This document shows positions 53,494 to 61,787 of a DNA stretch of 64,000 nt, piece by piece. The notes beneath the pieces are model-generated. The model was not told the DNA's origin. It searched no databases and saw only the letters and a program-made list of their open reading frames with translations. Source of the stretch: CAZJLP01 sp964546955. Its GTDB lineage: Bacteria; Verrucomicrobiota; Verrucomicrobiia; Opitutales; Opitutaceae. Every line of letters begins with the position of its first letter. Positions within the stretch are counted from its first letter, which is position 1. The stretch covers positions 44,107 through 108,106 of the forward strand of contig CAZJLP010000012.1 of NCBI GenBank assembly GCA_964546955.1, given 5' to 3'. A program made the position numbers and the translations under genes.

Positions 53494-54536
53494 AAACGTC
53501 GCGAAATTTCAGCGGCCATGTCGGACAGGGGAATCGCGGCATCGCTTAAACCGGCTTCTACCACTGAACGCGGCATGCCGTAGATGATGCAACTCTTTTC
53601 CTCTTCGGTCAGGACGGTTCCGCCCTGAGCTTTTATCCAACCGGCCCCTTCCGTCCCGTCGTCCCCCATACCCGTCATCACCACCGCAAGCACACGCTCT
53701 CTGTACGTCTCAGCGGCCGACCGAAATAACACGTCCACAGAAGGGCGATGGATCTTCTCCAGCGGCTGGACGGAGAGCTCCGCCACCACCGTGCCGTTGT
53801 GCTTCCGGTTGAGGTAAAGGTGTCGTCCCGCCGGCGCGAGCAAGACGAGGCCTGGTCTGAGAATGTCGCCTTGCGCCGCTTCGCGCACTTCCAGCGAGCA
53901 AAGTTCGTCCAACTTCTGCGCATACAAGGCGGTGTAGCCAACAGGCATGTGAAGCACGATTGCGATCGGAACCGGAAAATTCGGCGGAAATTGCGGCAGA
54001 AGCTGGCGCAACGCTTGCGGTCCGCCCGTCGAAATGCCGATGACAAGTACATCCGCGGTGAGCGCGTGAGCGATGTAGGGGGACGGTTTCGTCGACGACT
54101 TCGCCTTTTCCACCAAACTGGTCACTGGAGCGCGCGCGGCGGCCACCACTTTTTCGACGAGTTGAGTCCGAATTCCGAGCAGATCGTCAGTCGCGAGAGC
54201 GGTCGGCTTCCGAATCAGGTCGACGGCCCCGGCACTCAGGGCGTCGATCACCTTGTCGGCATCTTCGGCTGCGGAGGAGAGCAATACGATGGGCAACGGT
54301 TTCGCCGCCATCTGGCGGCGCACAAAGCCAACGCCGTCCAATTTCGGCATGATGAGGTCGCAGGTGACGACGTCAGGCGAATGGGACACCACCATTTCGA
54401 GGGCTTCTTCGCCATCCCGGGCCACACCTACGACTTCGATGTAGGGCGACCCCGAAAGCATTTCCCGCACGATTTTGCGCGCAAAAGCGGAGTCGTCGAC
54501 GATTAGGGTCCTGATGGTACGAAGAGGCTCCGTCAT
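53490..54536 (-). CDS. cheB: CheB protein-glutamate methylesterase
   Basis: A 348-residue enzyme: receiver (Asp60 in VVTCDLIMPKLDG), a linker, and a methylesterase domain with the catalytic triad Ser169 (IGISTGGPQAL), His196 (VLHMPVGYT) and Asp293 (GMGDDGTEGAG). It demethylates receptor glutamates and resets the MCP after phosphorylation by CheA. The ATGA overlaps the cheR stop. Confidence 0.96.
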   Translation of the reverse strand: MTEPLRTIRTLIVDDSAFARKIVREMLSGSPYIEVVGVARDGEEALEMVVSHSPDVVTCDLIMPKLDGVGFVRRQMAAKPLPIVLLSSAAEDADKVIDALSAGAVDLIRKPTALATDDLLGIRTQLVEKVVAAARAPVTSLVEKAKSSTKPSPYIAHALTADVLVIGISTGGPQALRQLLPQFPPNFPVPIAIVLHMPVGYTALYAQKLDELCSLEVREAAQGDILRPGLVLLAPAGRHLYLNRKHNGTVVAELSVQPLEKIHRPSVDVLFRSAAETYRERVLAVVMTGMGDDGTEGAGWIKAQGGTVLTEEEKSCIIYGMPRSVVEAGLSDAAIPLSDMAAEISRRL

Positions 54537-55396
54537 CTGTCGGACCGCCCTTTCAGCAGATAGACGAATGCGCCCGCCATATCCTCCAGCTCGAAGCGAT
54601 CCGTCAGTTTAACCAGTGACTCCGAGGACCCCACGAACAATTTTCCCTCGGAGGGCATGCGGTCGGCGAAATGATTTACCACGCGACGGATGGCGTTGGG
54701 AGAAAAATAGATGAAAACATTGCGACAAAAAATAATCTGCGAGGTCGCAAGTTCCGCGGTGCTGTCGGGTGAAACGAGATTGGCCCAGCGGAAAACCACG
54801 CGTTCCGCGATCTCTGGTGAAATCTGAAAAGCTCCTGGCTTGCTCGTGAAATATTTTTCCCGCAACGCCGCGGGCAGTGAACGGAAGGACCGTTCGCGAT
54901 ACAGCCCGGCGCGCGCTTTTGCCAAGGCGGTTTCGCTGGCGTCGCTGCCGGCGATTTCGATCGGGTGCTGTCCCCAGCCTGCTTCGTTCAGCGCCATCGC
55001 GAGGGTGTAAGGCTCTTCGCCAGTCGCGCACGCCGCGCTCCAAATGCGCAGGGGCGAATTGTGGGTCTTGAACCATGCCGGCACGACGACGTCCACCAGG
55101 GTGCGGACTTGATCGAACTCACGCCAGAAATAGGTCTCTTGCACCGAAAAGGCATCCATCACGCGCCGCCATTCGTCCGGGCCTTTCTCCTCGTATTTGA
55201 GAATGTAGTAGTAATCTAAATACGACGAACAGCGGTAAAAACGGGCCCGTTCCTCGAGCTTTTCCAGCAGCGAGTCGAAACGCTCGTCCTCAAAGTAGAT
55301 GCCGGTGCGTTCGTGCACCAAGTCCCGCAACAGGTGCGGCACCGGGGCCGGCGCGGCAATGGGAGCCGGCGGGCTCGGTGAAGGTATGGCACTCAT
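54533..55396 (-). CDS. cheR: CheR receptor methyltransferase
   Basis: A 287-residue SAM-dependent enzyme with a Pro/Ala-rich N-terminus. CheR motifs: [33 protein letters not shown] (SAM site), and [20 protein letters not shown]. It methylates MCP glutamates, opposing CheB. The ATGA overlaps the MCP stop. Confidence 0.96.
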   Translation of the reverse strand: MSAIPSPSPPAPIAAPAPVPHLLRDLVHERTGIYFEDERFDSLLEKLEERARFYRCSSYLDYYYILKYEEKGPDEWRRVMDAFSVQETYFWREFDQVRTLVDVVVPAWFKTHNSPLRIWSAACATGEEPYTLAMALNEAGWGQHPIEIAGSDASETALAKARAGLYRERSFRSLPAALREKYFTSKPGAFQISPEIAERVVFRWANLVSPDSTAELATSQIIFCRNVFIYFSPNAIRRVVNHFADRMPSEGKLFVGSSESLVKLTDRFELEDMAGAFVYLLKGRSDR

Positions 55397-57470
55397 CCGG
55401 CTCTACGCGGTTTGCCGCGCTTGATGGGACGGTCTGGAGGATGGGATCCAACCACGTTTTGCTCGGCCGACCGGCTGCCTGACCCTGGCTTAGGGGTGGT
55501 GCGGGCCGCCGCCTGGTCGTAGGCCCCCACGTCCGCGACATTGCGGGCGGTCACATCGCGTATTTGTACCAGATTGAGCCGGAGGGCATCAGCCGCAACC
55601 GAGTGTTCTCGGTTCGCCACGGTAATCGACTTAATCTGCTTCGCCACATTGCGGGTGGAGGTGGAGATGTCTTTCACCGCTCGCGCTTGATCCTGCATTG
55701 CGCGCGCAGCCTGACTGGACTGCACCTGCAGATCGTCGGTTGCGGTGGAGATTTGTTTCGTGGCGGTGGCTTGCTCCGCCATCGTCCGGCTGACTGAAGC
55801 CACCAAGCGAGCCAAACGATCGGACTCCTTTGTGATTTGGTCGGCGGCCGTCGCGTGCTCGGCCATGGCGCGGGCGGTGGAGGCGCTGCCCTTTCGCATG
55901 GCGTCGACCGCGGCGACGATCTGGGTGGTGCCGACGGCCTGTTCGGCGGTGGCTTTTCGGAGCTGGACCGCGATGGAGCTGGTGTTTTGCGCAGCCTTCA
56001 CCACTTCGCGCGCCGCGCGGCCATGTTCGCCCATGGCCTGGGACACTTCCTTCGTGGTTTTTCGCATTTGCCCAGCGGCTTGGACGATGGCGGCTGCTCC
56101 CTTGGCTTGCTCTGCCGTCGCGGTCGCCACTTGCCGAGCCTGGCCAGTGGTTACGGCAATCGCCTCCAGTACATATTTGCTGGCCGCTACTTGTTCGTCC
56201 GCCGCGCCGGTGATTTCCGCCACGAGCTTCGTGGTCTCGTCGATGCCGGAAAGGATTTTTTTGAGTCCAGAGAGGCCCGTTTCGGACAGCCGGCTCGACT
56301 CGTCGGCCACGCGGGCGCCCTCATTTGCGGCTTCCGTCGCTTCGCGGGTTGCAGTTTCGAGGCCGCGCACAATCTGGGATATGTCTGCAGTGGCTTTGGC
56401 GCAGCGGTCCGCCAGATTGCGGATTTCCTCCGCCACCACGGCAAAGCCTCGGCCCGCTTCCCCAGCGCGGGCGGCCTCGATCGAGGCATTTAGCGAGAGC
56501 AGGTTGGTGCGCTCGGCGATTACGCTGATCGTGTCCACGATGCCGGAGATCTCGCTGCTTTGTTTGTTCAGCTCCTTCATCACCACGGTGGAGTTCGTCA
56601 TTGCGCGGGACACCCGTCCGATGCCTTCGATCGATTTTTGAATGGCTTGTCCGCCATCATCCGCTTCACGAGCTGCTTTGCGCGTCGATTCCTGCGCCCG
56701 TTTGGCTAGCTCCGCAACGGAGCGGCTCGAACGGTCGAGCTGCGTTGCGCTCGTGCTTGCGGTTGCGGCCGCTTCGGTGATGCGTTGGCTGTTCTGCGCG
56801 ACGGCCTGGATGGAGCGCCCCATCTGCTCGATCGAAGTCGAGGTTTCCTCCACCGAAGTGGCCAGGCCTTCCGACATGGCGGCCACTTCTTCAATGGACG
56901 CGGCCATCTCGTTCATGGACGAGAGGGTTTCTTCAGCGGCGGCCGTGAGATCGTCCGAGTTTCGGGAAACGCCCTGGATCGACCGACTCATCTCCTCGAT
57001 CGAGGCGCCGGTTTCGTTCAAGGTGCTGGCGAGGTCCTCCGAATCCTTAGTCACCCGCTTCACCGAGCCTGCGACCTGGGCAATCGAAGTGGCGAGCTGC
57101 TGGGCCGAAGCGGCCATCTCCTGGCTGTTGGACACGACCGATTCGGCCCCCTTCGAGATCTGCTTTAGCGCCACGCTCGTTTCGTTCGCGGAATTTGCAA
57201 CTTGAGCAGTATTGGCGGTCATCTGTTCGATGGACGCCCCCATTTCGTTGACTGCCGAAGCGATATCTTCGCCCGACACCGCGAGGGACTGTGCTTGGTT
57301 GGCGGTTTCCTTGAGCGAACGCGTCAGTTGCTCGGTTTGTACGGCCGCCTCATCGAGGGATTGAGTCTGGGCGGCTGCGCCCAGTGCGATCGCAGCGGCG
57401 AGGGTNNNNNNNNNNCATCGCTGCGCACCGGCTTGCGCTGACTGGCTCCATTGGTGGCTGACTTTTGCAT
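55393..57470 (-). CDS. Soluble methyl-accepting chemotaxis protein with very long helical arms (assembly gap inside)
   Basis: Probably starts at ATG 57470 ([17 protein letters not shown]), then hits ten N at 57406-57415; the frame changes across the gap. After it, about 670 residues remain. The signalling tip is clear ([20 protein letters not shown] then [10 protein letters not shown]) near 56490. About 300 residues before and 300 after it are continuous Ala/Thr/Glu/Gln-rich helix with heptads and internal repeats. No membrane helix or known sensor domain is visible outside the gap. This resembles FrzCD-like cytoplasmic receptors. It is sandwiched between cheW and cheR. Confidence 0.88.
57406..57415. 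other. Assembly gap (10 N)
   Basis: Ten N placeholder inside the MCP gene, near its 5' end. The frames left and right do not join at this length. Confidence 0.95.
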
Positions 57471-57484
57471 GGTGGAAATCTGGT

Positions 57485-57976
57485 TTACGAGGCGGTGATG
57501 TTGGCTCCCGAGGGCGGGGCAGAGGGCGCACCCGCAGGAACTTCGATTTCCTCGGGTCGGAGCACGGCTCCCACATCCAAGAGCAAAACGAGACGATCCT
57601 TCACGGTGGCGACCCCTTTGACGTAGTTTCCGTCGACGCCGTGCAGCGTGTCTTCGATCGGGCGAACCGCGTCGGCGGGAATTCGTCGGAACTCCCGCGC
57701 CGCGTCAACCAGTAGCGCAACCAGGCGCTGTTGCACTTTAAGGAAGATGAGTCGGGACCGCGCGGTTCGCGTTGCTCGGGGGAGCCCGAAACGGGCGCGG
57801 AGATTTAGCGCGGGAATGACCTGGCCTCGTGAAAAGACTACCCCGTCGACCGAAGGGGCGGTGTTGGGCACCGGGGTTACATGCTCGACCATGTCGATGT
57901 GCTGCACGGCCTCGCTGCGGATGGCGTAGAGCGAACTGGCCAGCTCGAACAGGATGTAAGTGTCGGATTCGGTCAT
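57485..57976 (-). CDS. cheW: CheW coupling protein
   Basis: A 163-residue SH3-like protein: YILFELASSLYAIRSEAVQH at the start, then VDGVVFSRGQVIPALNLRAR and LVALLVDAAREFRRIPADAV. It links the MCP to CheA. It overlaps cheA by 4 nt at its start. A 14-nt spacer before the MCP is the only junction in the operon without overlap. Confidence 0.94.
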   Translation of the reverse strand: MTESDTYILFELASSLYAIRSEAVQHIDMVEHVTPVPNTAPSVDGVVFSRGQVIPALNLRARFGLPRATRTARSRLIFLKVQQRLVALLVDAAREFRRIPADAVRPIEDTLHGVDGNYVKGVATVKDRLVLLLDVGAVLRPEEIEVPAGAPSAPPSGANITAS

Positions 57977-59955
57977 GCTGAAGCGCGGCCTGTTGCAGGG
58001 TCAGGGGCGGCGATGGGACGGACGGCCCCATGAGTAAACGCAAGTGGATCGAGAATCAACACCGGCCGTCCATCTCCGAGTTCGGTTGCTCCGGAAATGC
58101 CCGGGACTTGAATCAGCGGGTCGTTCATCCGCTGCACGACCACCTCCCGCTGAGTATGAACGCGGTTGACCACCAGACCCGTGTGGCCTCGTTCCGATCG
58201 CACGACCAGGACACAGAGGACAGCGTCGCCTTTGCCGGCCCCATTCTGCCGGGGAAATAGGTTTTGCAAGCGAATGATGGGGAGGACGCCTTCCCGATAG
58301 GGAACGATTTCAGCTCCCTTGATCTGACGAACGTCGGCTTCCGCGACCTCGACAATCTCCTCGATGAAAGCCTGGGGCACGGCGCAGGTCTGGCCGTTGA
58401 TCGATACAATCAGCGTTTCAACGATCGAAAGGGTGACGGGCAGCCGTAAGGTGAACGTGCTGCCCCGTCCGGGCTCCGATTCGAGCGTCAGGCTTCCGCC
58501 GAGTTCCCTGACCGCGGCTTGCACCACCGCCATTCCGACGCCGCGTCCCGCGGCGCGATCCGCTTCGTCGCGAGTAGAGAAGCCGGGCTGACAGATCAGA
58601 CCGAGCAGGGCGTTGTCGTCGAGGTCGGCCGGCAGGGGGAGGTTCGCTTCCCTCGCGCGGGCGGCGACCCGCGCCCGGTTGATGCCCTGGCCGTCGTCCT
58701 TGATCTGGATCTCGATGTATTGGCCGACCGATCGCGCGCTCAGCCAGATGGTGCCTTCGACCGGTTTCCCCGCCGCAATCCGTTCGGCTGCCGTCTCGAC
58801 TCCATGGCTGAAGGCGTTTCGGACCAAGTGAAGCAGCGGCTCCTTCAAGCGTTCGACCAGAAACTTGTCCACCCGTGTATCTTGACCGTCGATACGAAGG
58901 CGGACCGCCTTGCCCAAATCGTGGGCTAGATCGCGCACCACGAAGGGCATGCGAGTGAAAATCTCGGCGATCGAAACCATCCGTACGCGAGTGATGGCGG
59001 CGCGCAAATCGCGCAGGGAGCGCGACAGCGCGAGGTTTACCTCCTTCAATCCGTTGGTGTCGCCCTGCGTCTGTTGAATGCGATCCTCCAAGCGCGACCG
59101 CTGAATCACAAGCTCCCCCGCGATACGCATGAGTTCATCGAGACGGCTGAGATCGACCCGCACGATATGGGAAGGCGCGACAAAGAAGGCGCTCGCGGGA
59201 TCGTGACTCGGTGCGACGGGGTCGGGTTCGGACGCGCTCGCGAGCGGCTCCGCTGAAGTCTCTTGGAGCATTGAAAGGCCGTCGACCGTCCAGGAGGCGA
59301 CCTCCGCGGGCAATTCCGCGGCGGCCACGGTGAATTCGAAACTCATGCCGCCTGCGCCGCGAACCACGGGAATCGCACGCACGATGGATCCGAACGCACT
59401 CAAGCGCTCGCGGACGGACTTGATGTTGATGCCCCGCTGATCCAGTTCGCGGGTCGGCACAAATATAAAGCGGTGCGTCCGGCGGTTACCCGACAAGGGC
59501 GGCGGCGCGGGCAGGGGAGACGGCGCGGCCCCGGCGGCTTGCGCCTTCGCGGAGAGAAGCGCAGCCAAGTCGGCCTGGAGATCGTCGATCGCGGGCAGCG
59601 GCTGCCGGTGCCGATGGGCGCTCACGACTTCCTCCAATCGCTGGATGGAGGCCATGAGCGTAGCGACGCCGGCTTCATCCACCGTCACGTGGCTTCGAGT
59701 GGCCGCGCGCAAGTAATCTTCTGCGGCATGGGCCAATGTTTCCGCTTGCCGTAATCCTACGATGGCGGCGTTCCCCTTCACCGAATGCACGTTTCTGAAA
59801 ATGGCTTCCAAGGTGGCGGCGAGCGATGCCGGGTCCGCGAAGCCGAGATCGAGTGCGGCGAGCTGTCCGCGGATGGCGCTGAGCTGTTCGTCACACTCGG
59901 CGTAAAAATCGTCGAGCAACTCCTGTTGAAGTTCGGGCGAAAACTCCGGTGTCAT
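57973..59955 (-). CDS. cheA: CheA histidine kinase
   Basis: A 660-residue kinase: Hpt domain with His57 (IFRNVHSVKGNAAIVGL), a linker with a P2-like or unassigned part, P3 dimerisation helix (VDLSRLDELMRIAGELVIQR), P4 ATPase (LVRNAFSHGVE; DDGQGIN; GRGVGMAVVQ), and a CheW-like P5 end (VETLIVSINGQTCAVPQAFI). No C-terminal receiver, unlike FrzE. The separate CheY and the first-gene regulator would take phosphate from it. Confidence 0.95.
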   Translation of the reverse strand: MTPEFSPELQQELLDDFYAECDEQLSAIRGQLAALDLGFADPASLAATLEAIFRNVHSVKGNAAIVGLRQAETLAHAAEDYLRAATRSHVTVDEAGVATLMASIQRLEEVVSAHRHRQPLPAIDDLQADLAALLSAKAQAAGAAPSPLPAPPPLSGNRRTHRFIFVPTRELDQRGINIKSVRERLSAFGSIVRAIPVVRGAGGMSFEFTVAAAELPAEVASWTVDGLSMLQETSAEPLASASEPDPVAPSHDPASAFFVAPSHIVRVDLSRLDELMRIAGELVIQRSRLEDRIQQTQGDTNGLKEVNLALSRSLRDLRAAITRVRMVSIAEIFTRMPFVVRDLAHDLGKAVRLRIDGQDTRVDKFLVERLKEPLLHLVRNAFSHGVETAAERIAAGKPVEGTIWLSARSVGQYIEIQIKDDGQGINRARVAARAREANLPLPADLDDNALLGLICQPGFSTRDEADRAAGRGVGMAVVQAAVRELGGSLTLESEPGRGSTFTLRLPVTLSIVETLIVSINGQTCAVPQAFIEEIVEVAEADVRQIKGAEIVPYREGVLPIIRLQNLFPRQNGAGKGDAVLCVLVVRSERGHTGLVVNRVHTQREVVVQRMNDPLIQVPGISGATELGDGRPVLILDPLAFTHGAVRPIAAPDPATGRASA

Positions 59956-60410
59956 GGGCTTCGTCCTTCTCGTCCCGGCGCTCCGGCCAACTCCGCGGCG
60001 TGGAAGCCGCAGGCGGAGAATCGAGCGCGCAGTTTTTCCACGGAAATCGGTTTTGCGAAATACTCTTCAGCGCCCAGCGACTTGGCCCGCGCGATGTCCG
60101 CGGCGGCTTCCGAACCGCTCAGCACAGCCAGGTGGAGCGGGGGCGCGCCAGCCTGCTCGCGCAGCCATGAGAGGATTTCGAAGCCATCGTAGATGGGCAG
60201 CTTAAGATCCACGAAAACCAGATCCGGCGGAGGTTTGATGGCGTCCTTGCTCACGCACTGCTCCAGTTCGGCGAGTGCTGCCGCGCCGTCAGAAACATGA
60301 GTCAACTCGCATTTCAGCCCTGTTTTATTGAGCGCGCGTTTGAAAAAGAACGCATCGTCGAACGAGTCTTCGATCAATAGGACGCGGGGTGGCGAAACAA
60401 CGCGGGACAT
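59952..60410 (-). CDS. Rcp1-like response regulator, first gene of the chemosensory operon
   Basis: A 152-residue single receiver from ATG 60410 (a TTG at 60437 less likely). The start fits the Rcp1 type: VLLIEDSFDDAFFFKRAL. Asp68 (LVFVDLKLPIYDG) is the phosphorylation site, with Thr/Ser in LAVLSGSEAA and Lys in YFAKPISVEK. Rcp1-type regulators usually pair with PAS-GAF kinases like the one ending this operon. Its ATGA overlaps cheA. Confidence 0.9.
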   Translation of the reverse strand: MSRVVSPPRVLLIEDSFDDAFFFKRALNKTGLKCELTHVSDGAAALAELEQCVSKDAIKPPPDLVFVDLKLPIYDGFEILSWLREQAGAPPLHLAVLSGSEAAADIARAKSLGAEEYFAKPISVEKLRARFSACGFHAAELAGAPGREGRSP

Positions 60411-60550
60411 GCGGAGCGAGAATAGTCTGCCCCGCAATGAGTTCTGTCCAGCGGCAACGACAGTTTGCAGGTGTCGAATGACTTGGCGGGCGACCGGTTG
60501 AATCGGAAGAAAAATGCAATAAAGGTGAATCCGGGTTGGGACGGTCGGAG

Positions 60551-60640
60551 ATGGAGCCTGCCGTTCCGGCAGGCTCCTAGAGTGCGTCCCGCCGGCTTGC
60601 CCTGATCAAGCAAACCTGCCGGGACGGCAGGTCTCACCTC
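60551..60640. repeat. Facing pair of REP-like palindromes
   Basis: The left unit ATGGAGCCTGCCGTTCCGGC (then AGGCT) and right unit AACCTGCCGGGACGGCAGGT (then CTCACC) are hairpins in opposite orientation. It occupies the 250-nt gap upstream of the chemosensory operon. Confidence 0.85.
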
Positions 60641-60663
60641 GAGCTTTTCAGAGGCTCCGAGCC

Positions 60664-61032
60664 TCAGCTCTGCGGCTTTAACTGCGCCGTGAGTTTTTGA
60701 AATTCGGGATGAGCTTTGAGGCCCTCCAGGTCGGGATCCTGGTTCATCCAATCGAAATCGTTGTAGCCCAACTTCACCGCGTGCTTGAGAGTGCGCAAGG
60801 CGTCAGCTTTGCGTTTGCTGAGGGCAAGGCTGCACGCCAGATTGTAATGCGCCGTGGGATTCTTCGGCAACAGGCGCACAAGCTTCCGGTCCATCTTGAG
60901 GCCGTCGGAGATGCGACCGGTCTTCGTGTACAGCCCGCCGAGGATTTCTATCACTTCGGTGTAAGCGGGATCGCGGCGGTGGATCGACTCGAAGAAGCGG
61001 ATTTCGAAGGCAGGATCGCTTTTCTTGGCCAT
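60664..61032 (-). CDS. Small TPR-like protein
   Basis: A 122-residue protein from ATG 61032. TPR-type helices: YTEVIEILGGLYTKTGRISD, then NPTAHYNLACSLALSKRKAD and ALRTLKHAVKLGYNDFDWMN. No signal peptide. The last segment (DLEGLKAHPEFQKLTAQLK) is a common C-terminal pattern in short TPR proteins. It lies 5 nt after the fur-type gene, so the two are probably cotranscribed. Confidence 0.8.
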   Translation of the reverse strand: MAKKSDPAFEIRFFESIHRRDPAYTEVIEILGGLYTKTGRISDGLKMDRKLVRLLPKNPTAHYNLACSLALSKRKADALRTLKHAVKLGYNDFDWMNQDPDLEGLKAHPEFQKLTAQLKPQS

Positions 61033-61037
61033 GGTTT

Positions 61038-61499
61038 TCAGTTGCGGTTCTTGCAGGCCCCCGTCCGCCGAAAACTGTCGCAGTGCGCGCTGACCTGAAG
61101 CCGTTGAGTCACGGGAGTCAGTCCCAACTTGGTGGAGACGGAGTTTCCGTACCATTCCATGAAGGGTGCGCTAATCTCGTAGATCTTGTCGCAATCCATA
61201 CAAATCACCTGGGCTACCTGGGTATTATTATCGGCATTTGGCCGGTAATACTTGAGGTTTTTGCCGATATCGACCTCTCGCAGCAGGGCGCTTTCCGTCA
61301 TGATCGGAAGCGTGCGATAAACTGTTGCGCGGGAGACAGAATCGTCGATTGCCCGAGCGTGATCCAGCAGCTCTTCCGCCGTGAAATGGTCCTTTTGTGC
61401 GAAGGCCGCCTCGAAGATGGCGAGGCGCTGATTTGTGACGCGTAGGCCCTTCGCTACGAGGTGGGTCTTGAACTTATCGCGCGCGGCGTCGTTGCTCAC
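61038..61499 (-). CDS. Fur family metal/peroxide-responsive regulator
   Basis: A 153-residue repressor from GTG 61499 ([20 protein letters not shown]). Longer in-frame starts up to 61640 would run into the repeat at 61561-61781 and are rejected. The HTH is [20 protein letters not shown] then TVYRTLPIM. The metal motif CMDC is present. In the usual second CxxC only the first Cys remains (TGACKNRN), with an extra Cys in SAHCDS. Group: Fur or PerR, undecided. Confidence 0.9.
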   Translation of the reverse strand: MSNDAARDKFKTHLVAKGLRVTNQRLAIFEAAFAQKDHFTAEELLDHARAIDDSVSRATVYRTLPIMTESALLREVDIGKNLKYYRPNADNNTQVAQVICMDCDKIYEISAPFMEWYGNSVSTKLGLTPVTQRLQVSAHCDSFRRTGACKNRN

Positions 61500-61560
61500 G
61501 GCGTAAAAATCGGGAGCATGGCCCGGGGTGTCAATAAAAGTAGCGAATAGCAGGGGGGCG

Positions 61561-61781
61561 GCGAAGTAGCGAGTAGACGGATTTTGGAGACGCTTGGTAT
61601 CGTTCTCGTCCCAAAGAAATAACCCGAGATCCATTCCCAACCCTACGTACGCACGGCGCCCCGAGCGAGAACGAGTAGGAGTAAGAGAATGAGAACGATT
61701 GGTTCGAGGCCTGCCCCCCTTCCGCGCGGTTGCCTCTGGCGCTTTTTCTACTCGCTACCCGCTATCCGCTACTCGCTACTT
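61561..61781. repeat. Nested inverted repeat, copy D of the four-copy family
   Basis: The inner right arm 61665-61699 carries the core GAACGAGTAGGAGTAAGAGA. The inner left arm is short (ATCGTTCTCGTCC, 61599-61611). Outer arms at 61561-61576 (GCGAAGTAGCGAGTAG) and 61748-61781 (CTACTCGC..) are inverted too, as in copy A. It fills the gap between the fur-type and priA genes. Confidence 0.85.
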
Positions 61782-61787
61782 CCCTGG

